From: an uncultured SAR86 cluster bacterium | GTDB lineage: Bacteria > Pseudomonadota > Gammaproteobacteria > Magnimaribacterales > AG-339-G14 | Reading direction: 5' to 3' | Length of the DNA stretch: 64,000 nucleotides | Assembly (NCBI GenBank): GCA_902523885.1 | Contig: CABZAV010000002.1 | Location: 68,923-132,922 of the forward strand | In this document: one piece after another, positions 1 through 7,460 of the stretch | How the letters are laid out: each line of letters opens with the position of its first letter | Numbering within the stretch: position 1 is the stretch's first letter | Program-made: the position numbers and the translations under genes | The notes under the pieces: model-generated | What the model was told of the DNA's origin: nothing | Databases searched by the model: none | The model's input: the letters and a program-made list of their open reading frames with translations, nothing else

Positions 1-956
1 TCCCTGTCCTTGTTTAAAGTACGCGTCAAACTTTCTCCGTTTTTTTTGAAAGTTTCCGATAAATCTCCTTTCATTAATCCTAGCCAATTTCCATAAACCT
101 CTGCTTTATCAGTGCCATCTACTGCAGCAACTGAGTCTTCACAATCCTGAATTGTTGTAATTGCACTTTCAACTAGAACATCTTTAATTCCTGCTGGATC
201 GTCACTTCCAATAGAATCATTCCTATCAATTTGAATTTCTAAGTGCAAAAGATTATTTTTTAATAAAATACCTGTTGGATTTTCCTCAGTACCAACGTAA
301 CCAATAAATTTTGAATCGTCTTCAATGGTTGTTTGGGTTTGATCAGATAGCGTGATTTGGAGTTTACCTTCTTTTATCTGAAATGCAGTAATGTCGTTAT
401 AAGAACCATTACTTAAGGAAAGATTTTCATCAAGAAATTTTTTTGAAAACTCAATAACCTTGGCTCCTCTTTTTGGATTATAAGCTCCAGCTTTTGCAGC
501 TCCTTCATCTTCGGAAATTACATCAGTTCCGTAAAGTGCATCGTATAAGCTTCCCCATCTTGCATTTGCTGCATTCAAAGCAAATCTAGCATTCATAACA
601 GGGACAACAAGTTGAGGGCCAGCGATTGATGCTATTTCAGGATCAACGTTTTTTGTTTCTATTGAAAAATCATCTGCTTCTTCCAGCAAATATCCAATTT
701 CTTTCAAGAAATTTTTATATTCGGCTTTATCTATTGGTTTGTTATTAGCTAAATGCCACTCATCAATTTTTTTTTGAATATCTTCTCTTTTTTCGAGTAA
801 TGCTTTATTTCTTGGGGTAAATTCCTCAACTACTTTTTCCAAACTATCCCAAAAACTATCAGGATTTACATCTATACCTATGCAAACTTTTTTTGTGATT
901 AAATCGTCTAATTCTTTAGAAACTTTTAGAGAGCCATGATTTATATATTCAGTCAT
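1..956 (-). CDS. glcB: Malate synthase G (partial, 3' end beyond window)
   Basis: This enzyme condenses glyoxylate with acetyl-CoA to malate in the glyoxylate pathway. I translated the minus strand from the ATG at 954-956; about 318 codons are visible and the frame runs off the window start, so the C-terminal part is missing. The N-terminus matches the GlcB family: MTEYINHGSLKVSKELDD, then NPDSFWDSL, a TPRNKALLEKR block, EIGYLLEEADDFSI, and the conserved IAGPQLVVPVMNARFALN followed by ARWGSLYDALYGTD. The family is about 720 residues, so under half is seen. It is divergent from dapE with only 66 bases between the start codons. Presence of GlcB suggests growth on C2 units or fatty acids, which fits the acyl-CoA genes elsewhere in the window. 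Confidence 0.93.
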   Translation of the reverse strand, partial: MTEYINHGSLKVSKELDDLITKKVCIGIDVNPDSFWDSLEKVVEEFTPRNKALLEKREDIQKKIDEWHLANNKPIDKAEYKNFLKEIGYLLEEADDFSIETKNVDPEIASIAGPQLVVPVMNARFALNAANARWGSLYDALYGTDVISEDEGAAKAGAYNPKRGAKVIEFSKKFLDENLSLSNGSYNDITAFQIKEGKLQITLSDQTQTTIEDDSKFIGYVGTEENPTGILLKNNLLHLEIQIDRNDSIGSDDPAGIKDVLVESAITTIQDCEDSVAAVDGTDKAEVYGNWLGLMKGDLSETFKKNGESLTRTLNKDR

Positions 957-1022
957 AATATTTTTATATTGATTAAAGGATAGATAATTCTAGCAGATGT
1001 TTTCAGCTTATAATTACGTAAT

Positions 1023-2147
1023 ATGAATTTAGAAAAACTTACTAAACAGCTTATTGAAATCGAATCTATATCGCCAAATGATGCGGGATGTTTTGATATC
1101 TTAGAGTCTGTGCTGTGTGGAATGAATTTTTCTTGCGAAAGAATTAACTATAAAAGTGTTGAAAATCTTTATGCAGTATTAGGGTCTGAAGGACCTACGT
1201 TTTGTTTTTTAGGTCACACAGATGTTGTTCCTACTGGGCCATTAGACAAATGGACTTACCCTCCGTTTGGTGGAGAAATTCATAATGACCACATGTATGG
1301 AAGAGGAGCTGCAGATATGAAAGGTAATATCTGTGCTTTTATAGAAGCCTTAGAAACTTTTTTAAAAACAGAAAAGTTAAACTATAAAATAGCTGTACTT
1401 CTAACAAGTAATGAAGAAGGAATACCAGAAGATGGCTTTATCGATGAGTTACTAGAAAAACTCAAAGCCAGAGGAGAAACTATAAATTATTGTTTAGTAG
1501 GAGAGCCATCATCCTCATCTAAAGTAGCTGACACTATAAGAATTGGCAGAAGAGGTTCATTAAGTGGTAAGTTAAAAATAGTTGGCAAACAAGGGCACAT
1601 CGCTTATCCTGAAAAATTCGTCAATCCTATTTTTTTAATTTCGGATTTAATAAAGATTTTAAAAGAAAAAAAATGGGATGAGGGAAACGAACATTTTCAG
1701 CCAACATCTTTTCAGATATCAAATATAAATTCTGGGACTGGTGCAGGGAATATAGTGCCTGGCGAGTTGATTATGGATTTTAATTTTAGATTTTGTTCCG
1801 AATCTACAAGCGACAATCTGATTAATAGCTTTGAAGAAATATTAAATTTTTTAGACCTAAAATACGAATTGGATTGGTCATTAAGCGGAAACCCGTTTTT
1901 GACAACAAAAGATTTTTTTATTAACAAAGTTATTTCTGCAATTAAAGAGACCACCGGCAGAGAACCTATCATTAACAATGGTGGTGGAACTTCTGACGGG
2001 AGATTTATGATTGCCATGGATGCAGAGATAGTTGAGCTTGGTCCCTTGAACGAGTCTATCCATAAAATCGATGAAAATGTATCTTTGAATGATTTAAAAA
2101 CACTTAAAGATATTTATGTAAACTTATTGAAAAATCTATCTACTTAA
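1023..2147 (+). CDS. dapE: Succinyl-diaminopimelate desuccinylase
   Basis: A zinc-dependent M20-family amidohydrolase that removes succinate from N-succinyl-LL-diaminopimelate in lysine and peptidoglycan precursor synthesis. At 374 residues it has the usual DapE length. Visible motifs are GHTDVVPTG (about 64-72, metal His65), RGAADMKG (metal Asp98), TSNEEG (catalytic and metal Glu131/132), GEPS (Glu161), the GGGTSDGRF substrate block near 320 and a C-terminal NESIHKID supplying the last metal His. The central dimerisation domain is present (GRRGSLSGKLKIVGKQGH). It starts at ATG directly downstream of the divergent glcB. Its stop overlaps the end of the convergent crotonase gene by 8 bases. 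Other M20 peptidases are possible, but the motif wording and length fit DapE best. Confidence 0.93.
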   Translation: MNLEKLTKQLIEIESISPNDAGCFDILESVLCGMNFSCERINYKSVENLYAVLGSEGPTFCFLGHTDVVPTGPLDKWTYPPFGGEIHNDHMYGRGAADMKGNICAFIEALETFLKTEKLNYKIAVLLTSNEEGIPEDGFIDELLEKLKARGETINYCLVGEPSSSSKVADTIRIGRRGSLSGKLKIVGKQGHIAYPEKFVNPIFLISDLIKILKEKKWDEGNEHFQPTSFQISNINSGTGAGNIVPGELIMDFNFRFCSESTSDNLINSFEEILNFLDLKYELDWSLSGNPFLTTKDFFINKVISAIKETTGREPIINNGGGTSDGRFMIAMDAEIVELGPLNESIHKIDENVSLNDLKTLKDIYVNLLKNLST

Positions 2148-2946
2148 GATTTCTGAAATTAGGTTTGCGCTTTTCTAAAAATGCCATTATTCCTTCTTTA
2201 AAAGGAGGAGCATCACACAAGACTCTCTGAGTTTTAGTTTCATATTCAAGCTGATCCTCTAGAGTAGAAATCAAAGCGTTGTCATGAGAATGCACTATCG
2301 CTTTCAAGCCTTCGATAGCTCCATCTGCCATTTTTGATGCGATTTTCATAGCTTCATCCATCAAATCTTCATCTGAAAATGTTTTCCATAAAAGTCCCCA
2401 TTCCTCAGCTTTTTCAGCTGATAAATCTTCGCCTAACATTGCCAAACCATTTGCCCTTGCTCTTGATAGAAGATTAGGGACAAACCAAGATGCTCCTACG
2501 TCGGAAATTATGCCTAACTGATTACCAAAAACTAATTTGAATTTAGCTGATTTAGAAGCAATTATTATATCGCCACTCAAAGCAAGTCCAGCTCCGCCGC
2601 CAGCTGCCACACCATTAATAGCATTCACAACAGGCTTAGGACAATTAACAATTTTTTTTATCATTGGATTCATTCCAATAATCATGCTGTTAGCTGCCGA
2701 TTCTCCAGCGGTCCATTCAGGTTCATTCGGCCAACCGCCACCAGTTAAATCCGCACCAGAGCAAAAACCTCTTCCTTCGCCAGTAAGAATTACTGATCTA
2801 ATTTCATCATTTGAACTTGCTTCATCAAAAGCAGCAATAACTCCCATGACAAGTTCATAATTGAGACTATTTAAACTCTCCGGCCTATTCAAAGTGACGG
2901 TTAAAACTCCGTCTTCACTAATTTCTCTTTTTACAACATCTCCCAT
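2140..2946 (-). CDS. Enoyl-CoA hydratase/isomerase family protein (PaaG-like)
   Basis: A cytoplasmic crotonase-fold enzyme of 268 residues acting on acyl-CoA. The oxyanion-hole regions are clear: RGFCSGADL (59-67) and INGVAAGGGAGLALSGD (110-126). The two glutamates of classical enoyl-CoA hydratase are not where expected. Instead the segment LGIISDVGASW carries an Asp (about 149) in the position used by PaaG-type isomerases, so double-bond isomerisation or a related reaction is as likely as hydration. The substrate cannot be told. It lies 2 bases downstream of the flavoprotein monooxygenase gene on the same strand, so the two are probably co-transcribed and may act on one substrate, for example an aromatic or unsaturated acyl compound. 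Confidence 0.85.
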   Translation of the reverse strand: MGDVVKREISEDGVLTVTLNRPESLNSLNYELVMGVIAAFDEASSNDEIRSVILTGEGRGFCSGADLTGGGWPNEPEWTAGESAANSMIIGMNPMIKKIVNCPKPVVNAINGVAAGGGAGLALSGDIIIASKSAKFKLVFGNQLGIISDVGASWFVPNLLSRARANGLAMLGEDLSAEKAEEWGLLWKTFSDEDLMDEAMKIASKMADGAIEGLKAIVHSHDNALISTLEDQLEYETKTQRVLCDAPPFKEGIMAFLEKRKPNFRNLK

Positions 2947-2948
2947 AT

Positions 2949-4172
2949 TTAAACCTCTAGTTTTACTTTATCAAATCCTTTAGAAATTTTATCAAATTCT
3001 TTATCTGCAAACCTTTTAATAACCTTAAATTTAAAAATAATTTTTATTATTGGCAATAATAAGTCTACTAAATATTTATTTACAAAAATAAATTTTGGAG
3101 GTCTTGATTGAATTTCTTGCACTTGCCTTACTTCATTCAGTCTCTCTTTTTCTATTTTTTCAAAAGCAAAATCTAAATCTGTTTTATCAGCATCTGTTTT
3201 TAACAAAGGCACTAGATGATTTGCACAAACAATAGCATCTCTTAGAGCTATATTTAATCCTTGCCCTCCAACCGCATTCATAGTGTGTGCTGCATCTCCC
3301 AATAACAACGCACCACTTTTATTCCATTTTTTTACTCGATCCAAAGTCATTTTTAAAACAAAAGGATCTGAAATTTCATTTTTATCCAAACAATCTTTAA
3401 GATGATCGGAAAAATCTTTTGGAGAATTTTCTTTTACATATTCAATCCATTTATCTTTGCCCTGTTGCTTTAATTTACCATATGATCCCGAAGGTATTAC
3501 CCAGCCGACTTGCATCTTCATATCATAGACGGGCACACAAACAAGCATAGACATTGGAAATAAACTAAAAAAAGCTTGGGAACCTGGAATAAAATTTTCT
3601 GGATAAGGAACTTTAAACCATAAAACATCCGCGGGCTGATGGAATTTCTCAACTGAAAAAGAAAGCTTTCTTCTGACCATTGAATTTCTCCCATCAAATC
3701 CAATGACAACTTTCCCGCTCAAAAAAATATCCTCATCCAAATTGCTTATTTTTACACCGTTGACTCTATCGTTTTCATAAACTAAATCTTCAGCTCTATA
3801 CCCTCTAAAAAATTTAAAATTTTCAAATTTAGATGATTCTTCTACAATTTTCTCTAACAACTGGGGTTGGGAAGCCCACCTGAATTGACCTTCTTTAATA
3901 AATTCAATATCTGGATTTCCTATCAAAGCTCCTTTGTAAAAAATATTTAATTTATCAACTTTCCTATATTTAATATTTTCTTTGTCTAAATCAATTCCTA
4001 TTTGATCCAGAACTTCTTTCCCACTGGGCATTAAGGCTTCGCCCCTAAATTCTTTAGAAAAGTCTTTCTGTCTTTCGATTAAAGCTACCTTTATACCTCT
4101 GGAGGCAAAGATATTTGCAAGAGTTGCACCACCTGGACCACCGCCAATAATGATTGCATCGAAATTATTCAT
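2949..4172 (-). CDS. FAD-dependent monooxygenase (PHBH/UbiH fold)
   Basis: A group A flavoprotein monooxygenase of 407 residues. The Rossmann dinucleotide motif IIGGGPGGATLA is at the N-terminus, the DG motif (VIGFDGRNS) lies near residue 160, and the second FAD motif GDAAHTMNAVGGQGLN lies near 295, followed by ALRDA. This arrangement is typical of p-hydroxybenzoate hydroxylase and ubiquinone hydroxylase relatives. I use the ATG at 4170-4172; a TTG one codon upstream is also possible. The basic C-terminal tail after about residue 355 (FVNKYLVDLLLPIIKIIFKF) is hydrophobic and may touch the membrane. The substrate is unknown; it is not an obvious UbiH/UbiF/UbiI by its neighbours. It precedes the crotonase gene in a likely two-gene operon. 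Confidence 0.85.
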   Translation of the reverse strand: MNNFDAIIIGGGPGGATLANIFASRGIKVALIERQKDFSKEFRGEALMPSGKEVLDQIGIDLDKENIKYRKVDKLNIFYKGALIGNPDIEFIKEGQFRWASQPQLLEKIVEESSKFENFKFFRGYRAEDLVYENDRVNGVKISNLDEDIFLSGKVVIGFDGRNSMVRRKLSFSVEKFHQPADVLWFKVPYPENFIPGSQAFFSLFPMSMLVCVPVYDMKMQVGWVIPSGSYGKLKQQGKDKWIEYVKENSPKDFSDHLKDCLDKNEISDPFVLKMTLDRVKKWNKSGALLLGDAAHTMNAVGGQGLNIALRDAIVCANHLVPLLKTDADKTDLDFAFEKIEKERLNEVRQVQEIQSRPPKFIFVNKYLVDLLLPIIKIIFKFKVIKRFADKEFDKISKGFDKVKLEV

Positions 4173-4295
4173 CAATAAACATTAACATTTGTGAGCTGGA
4201 AATTCTTAAATAAATGATATTACTAAAAGTAATATATAACTAATAATTAGAAACCTTTGGTTAACATCAAAAAAAAAGTTATATATAGTATTTTT

Positions 4296-4943
4296 ATGTT
4301 AAGTAACGATGAGCTTCCAAAAGACATAGAATTGAATTCTAGCGATAGAATTCAAGTTCATTTACATCCTGAATGTTTTTCAGACAGCGTTGCTCTTTTC
4401 ATCACCAGATCCCTTAGATTTTTCGCCGACACTTTTTTTAAAAAAAGATATGGTCATAGAGCTGTTGTTTTAGAAACCGTTGCTGCTGTACCTGGTATGG
4501 TAGGTGGGATGCTTGCTCATTTTAAGTCTCTTAGAAAAATGATAGATGATGGTGACTTTATTAAAGAACTTCTTGAAGAAGCAGACAATGAAAGAATGCA
4601 TTTAATGACTTTCATAGCTATTGCTAAGCCTTCAACTTTTGAAAGATTTATCATTATGGCAGGACAATTTGTATTCGGAGCCTTTTACACTGTTCTATAT
4701 ATTTTCTTTAAAAGAACGGCACATAGAATGGTTGGATACTTTGAAGAAGAGGCAGTTTTCTCTTACACAGAATATTTATACGAAATAGATTCTGGAAAAA
4801 TACCCAATACCCCTGCACCAGAAATAGCCATTAATTATTGGGGCTTAGATAAGAATGCTTCGCTTAGAGAAGTAATAGAAGTTATTCGTGATGATGAAGC
4901 TGGACATAGGGATCGTAATCACGCAATTGCAGATTCAATTTAA
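4296..4943 (+). CDS. aox: Alternative oxidase (ubiquinol oxidase, AOX type)
   Basis: A membrane-surface diiron oxidase that passes electrons from ubiquinol to oxygen without pumping protons. All diiron motifs are present, numbered from the ATG at 4296: LETVAAVPGMVGG (Glu60), EADNERMHLM (Glu99, His102), FEEEAVFSYTEY (Glu near 151) and RDDEAGHRDRNH (Glu201, His204). A hydrophobic hairpin lies at about 118-138. The length of 215 residues fits bacterial AOX proteins, which lack the plant targeting peptide. A TTG at 4257 in the same frame would add 13 residues; I prefer the ATG, although neither start has a clear ribosome binding site. It stands alone, between a divergent flavoprotein gene and a convergent tRNA, with proteorhodopsin just beyond. 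Confidence 0.92.
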   Translation: MLSNDELPKDIELNSSDRIQVHLHPECFSDSVALFITRSLRFFADTFFKKRYGHRAVVLETVAAVPGMVGGMLAHFKSLRKMIDDGDFIKELLEEADNERMHLMTFIAIAKPSTFERFIIMAGQFVFGAFYTVLYIFFKRTAHRMVGYFEEEAVFSYTEYLYEIDSGKIPNTPAPEIAINYWGLDKNASLREVIEVIRDDEAGHRDRNHAIADSI

Positions 4944-4960
4944 ATATTTTTCAAGAAAAG

Positions 4961-5036
4961 TGGAGCGATTGACGGGGTTCGAACCCGTGGCCTCGACCTT
5001 GGCAAGGTCGCGCTCTACCAACTGAGCTACAATCGC
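4961..5036 (-). tRNA. tRNA-Gly (anticodon GCC)
   Basis: The minus strand folds as a complete cloverleaf. The acceptor arm begins GCGATTG and closes with CAATCGC, the D arm holds AGCTCAGTTGGTAGAGC, the anticodon loop reads CTTGCCAA with anticodon GCC, and the T loop GGTTCGAACCC is canonical. The 3' CCA is encoded. The total is 76 bases. Confidence 0.98.
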
Positions 5037-5128
5037 AGTAAATATACAATTTACATTAAATTTTGCAAAACAAACAAATATTTTTGTTCTTTTTAATTTT
5101 TTATGTTACCAAAATCTAGAAATAAGTT

Positions 5129-5157
5129 TTGACGAAGTCAATTTTTTTTTATAAATT
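5129..5157 (+). promoter_or_regulatory. Possible sigma-70 promoter for a small plus-strand RNA
   Basis: TTGACG at 5129-5134 is followed after 17 bases by TAAATT at 5152-5157. Transcription would start near 5164, just at the base of a 10-bp inverted repeat that is followed by a strong terminator. The -10 box is only a moderate match and the spacer is a T tract, so this is a suggestion. Confidence 0.3.
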
Positions 5158-5163
5158 AAACTT

Positions 5164-5235
5164 CGCTTCTTGAGTCTTGGGGGAGAATCTCAAGAAGCTC
5201 CATAAAAAAACCCCGGCTATTGCCGGGGTTTTTTT
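5164..5235 (+). ncRNA. Candidate small RNA: hairpin plus intrinsic terminator
   Basis: The plus strand has a perfect 10-bp stem, GCTTCTTGAG at 5165-5174 pairing with CTCAAGAAGC at 5189-5198, with a G-rich loop containing GGGGGAG. A short A-rich linker is followed by the terminator hairpin at 5211-5228 and a run of T. With the promoter-like boxes at 5129-5157 this would give an RNA of about 70 bases. No open reading frame of note is present. Alternatively the hairpin may just be part of the 3' flank of proteorhodopsin on the other strand. The target and the family are unknown. Confidence 0.35.
5204..5235 (-). terminator. Bidirectional intrinsic terminator downstream of proteorhodopsin
   Basis: Seven A, then CCCCGGC (5211-5217), loop TATT, GCCGGGG (5222-5228) and seven T. 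The stem is perfect and GC-only. It is symmetric, so it can stop minus-strand transcripts leaving the rhodopsin gene at 5249 and plus-strand transcripts coming from the tRNA side. Confidence 0.92.
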
Positions 5236-5248
5236 CTTTAATATATAT

Positions 5249-5962
5249 TTAGCTTGAATAAGATTCTGAAGACTGAGAATCAGCAACTGCTGCAGCCCAT
5301 ATAGCTAAACCAAATGCAGTTTTATTAATCAAATCTGCAAGGTTATAAATAATATTTAAAGAATTAGCATCGACACCGCCAGGTGAAAAATATCCAATAG
5401 CGTAGCCTAAAGGATATATCGCCCAACCAACAGTAACAATCCATTTGATTGTATTAAATGCTTGTTGACTAGCAGCATTTCCGCTCGAGGCATTCGCTGC
5501 GGCAGTTTCTCCTAAGAAAATCTCATAAATTATGTATAGCCAAGCGACCATACCAATTATAAAACCAACGGTCACATTCATAAGTCCAGTTTCTCCGAAA
5601 TATCCAAAAACTAGCATTACTATAGAAGCTATTAAAAGCTTCCAGAAAATAACTGCTGAAATAGCAGTTACTGCAGCAATAACTAAATAAAATTCGATTA
5701 TTTGAAGTGGTACTGTTATTAACCAGTCAATGTAACGATATACTGTTGGAGTATCTCCCATTACTACCCATACTTCTCTCATGTATAAGTAATGCCAGAA
5801 AGCTACACCAGTTACTAATCCAGCAACAGTCATTGATGTTTTCCACTTACCTTTTACATCAGATCTTTCAACAAAGAAAAATACTGTTGAAGCAAGCATA
5901 ATCGCTGTTGCTAGCCAAAATGAAATACCAACATAATCATTGGTAGCTAAAATAGATTCCAT
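5249..5962 (-). CDS. Proteorhodopsin, light-driven proton pump, blue-absorbing type
   Basis: A seven-helix retinal protein of 237 residues in the inner membrane that exports protons when lit. By alignment to the green-absorbing reference, His57 matches His75, Asp79 (RYIDW) is the Schiff-base counterion (Asp97), Glu90 is the proton donor (Glu108), and Lys214 (LINKTAFG) binds retinal (Lys231). The tuning position 105 is Gln87 (VPLQIIE), the residue of blue-light forms found in clear open-ocean water. There is no cleavable signal peptide. A strong ribosome binding site GGGGAGG precedes the ATG by four bases, and a strong terminator follows. No carotenoid or retinal synthesis gene is beside it, so retinal must come from genes elsewhere or from outside. 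Confidence 0.97.
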   Translation of the reverse strand: MESILATNDYVGISFWLATAIMLASTVFFFVERSDVKGKWKTSMTVAGLVTGVAFWHYLYMREVWVVMGDTPTVYRYIDWLITVPLQIIEFYLVIAAVTAISAVIFWKLLIASIVMLVFGYFGETGLMNVTVGFIIGMVAWLYIIYEIFLGETAAANASSGNAASQQAFNTIKWIVTVGWAIYPLGYAIGYFSPGGVDANSLNIIYNLADLINKTAFGLAIWAAAVADSQSSESYSS

Positions 5963-6058
5963 AAAACCTCCCCGTTTTATATCTAAAAAATCCTTTTTCT
6001 AATATTCTCAGAGTTTAATATATAACAATTTTTAACCTTTTTATAGACTTACATACAT

Positions 6059-7438
6059 TTAAACTAATTTTTTTATCCATTTTCCTGAATTGAATCTGTA
6101 AGAAAAGAGAAAAGCTTTAACTAAATAGTCAATCATCAAGCTCGAAAAAATATATTCAATTGGTAAATTAAAAACTAAAAATATGAAAGCCACGCTAAGT
6201 CTGAAAAAAACTAACCCTATCATGGTAATGATAAGTGGAGATTTAGTATCCCCAGCTCCCCTCAAAGCACCACCCAAAGCAAATTCAATTGCCATAAGTG
6301 GTTGCATCGAACCCAGAAACCAAACGAAAATAACCGTCAACCTTATAACTTCCGGATCATTAATTAAAAATCCAGATATCTCCTCAGAAAAAATTGCAAC
6401 AGTAAGGCCAATAAAAGTCATTGAAATTATAGACAGCCCTGTGCTTCTCCATCCACTTCTCTTGGCTTCTTTTGGATTGTCAGCGCCTAAAAATTGACCG
6501 GTCAAAGTTGCCCCAGCTATTGAGAAACCCTGTCCAATCATAAACGAAAGCATCAAAATATTGATACCTATATTGTATGCGGCAACGGGGGCTGTTCCAT
6601 AAAGAGAAATTATCCAAAAATAAATAAGTAATCCAAATTGGAAAATTCCCTGTTCAACAGTCGCAGGCGTTGAAATTTTTAAAATTAATTTAATTCTATT
6701 TCTATTGAAAGAATTAAAATTAGGGCGTTTGATAATAGTAAGGTTAGATAACCAAAGAAAAAAACAAATTAATGTTCCGATAGTAAAAGAAATCCCCCAG
6801 GCAAATGCTGCTCCAACCACACCAAGGTTTGGCAATCCAAAGCTGCCATTAACAAGGCCGATTAAAAGAAAAACGTTTATGATATTTTGAAAAATCATAA
6901 TCGCTAAAGGTGTTTTTGCGTCGCCAGCAGCCCTCAAAGCAGCTCCAAAGATAAAAGAAGCTGAAAACATTGCTGAGAAAAGCATCGAGTATTTCAAATA
7001 ATCAACTGCCAATTCCTTTGATTGCTCATTTAATCCAAATAGTCCAAGGATATTCTCTCCGTAAATCCAACCAACGAAAGTAGTAAAAACTCCCAAAGCT
7101 ATACCAATCCACAAAGAGTCAAATAAAACTAATGCACCTTCATTTTTATTGCCTGAGCCATAAGCTCTGGCGATTAAAGCAGTTGTTCCGGTTGAAACTG
7201 CCATGATTAAAGATTGAATAACAAAAAAAATTCTTTGCCCTGTACCAACAGCTGCCAAAGCCTCGGTCCCTAAAGCTCCTACTGCCTTAAGGCCAACAAT
7301 CCCAACAGCTGCAAAAAGAATGTTTGCTAATATAGATGGCCAAGCTAAACCCCATATTGACAAAGTTTCAGGGCTTGAAACCTTTTCTATTTCTTCTTGA
7401 GAAACTTCAATATCAGGTGACTGGTCAATACTCGCCAT
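6059..7438 (-). CDS. MATE family multidrug/cation antiporter
   Basis: An inner-membrane exporter of 459 residues with about twelve hydrophobic helices in two similar halves. Family features seen are the start LSIWGLAWPSILANILFAAVG, the repeated A-LRAAGDAKTPL (first half) and GALRGAGDTKSPL (second half) loops, and GQGFSIAGATLTGQFLGA. These repeats are typical of the NorM/DinF superfamily. The substrate is unknown; MATE proteins use sodium or proton gradients to expel cationic drugs or metabolites. An acidic, soluble N-terminal tail of about 25 residues precedes the first helix. It lies 22 bases downstream of the TonB-dependent receptor gene on the same strand, so co-transcription is likely. 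Confidence 0.9.
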   Translation of the reverse strand: MASIDQSPDIEVSQEEIEKVSSPETLSIWGLAWPSILANILFAAVGIVGLKAVGALGTEALAAVGTGQRIFFVIQSLIMAVSTGTTALIARAYGSGNKNEGALVLFDSLWIGIALGVFTTFVGWIYGENILGLFGLNEQSKELAVDYLKYSMLFSAMFSASFIFGAALRAAGDAKTPLAIMIFQNIINVFLLIGLVNGSFGLPNLGVVGAAFAWGISFTIGTLICFFLWLSNLTIIKRPNFNSFNRNRIKLILKISTPATVEQGIFQFGLLIYFWIISLYGTAPVAAYNIGINILMLSFMIGQGFSIAGATLTGQFLGADNPKEAKRSGWRSTGLSIISMTFIGLTVAIFSEEISGFLINDPEVIRLTVIFVWFLGSMQPLMAIEFALGGALRGAGDTKSPLIITMIGLVFFRLSVAFIFLVFNLPIEYIFSSLMIDYLVKAFLFSYRFNSGKWIKKLV

Positions 7439-7460
7439 AAAATTCCTTATATTTTGATAT

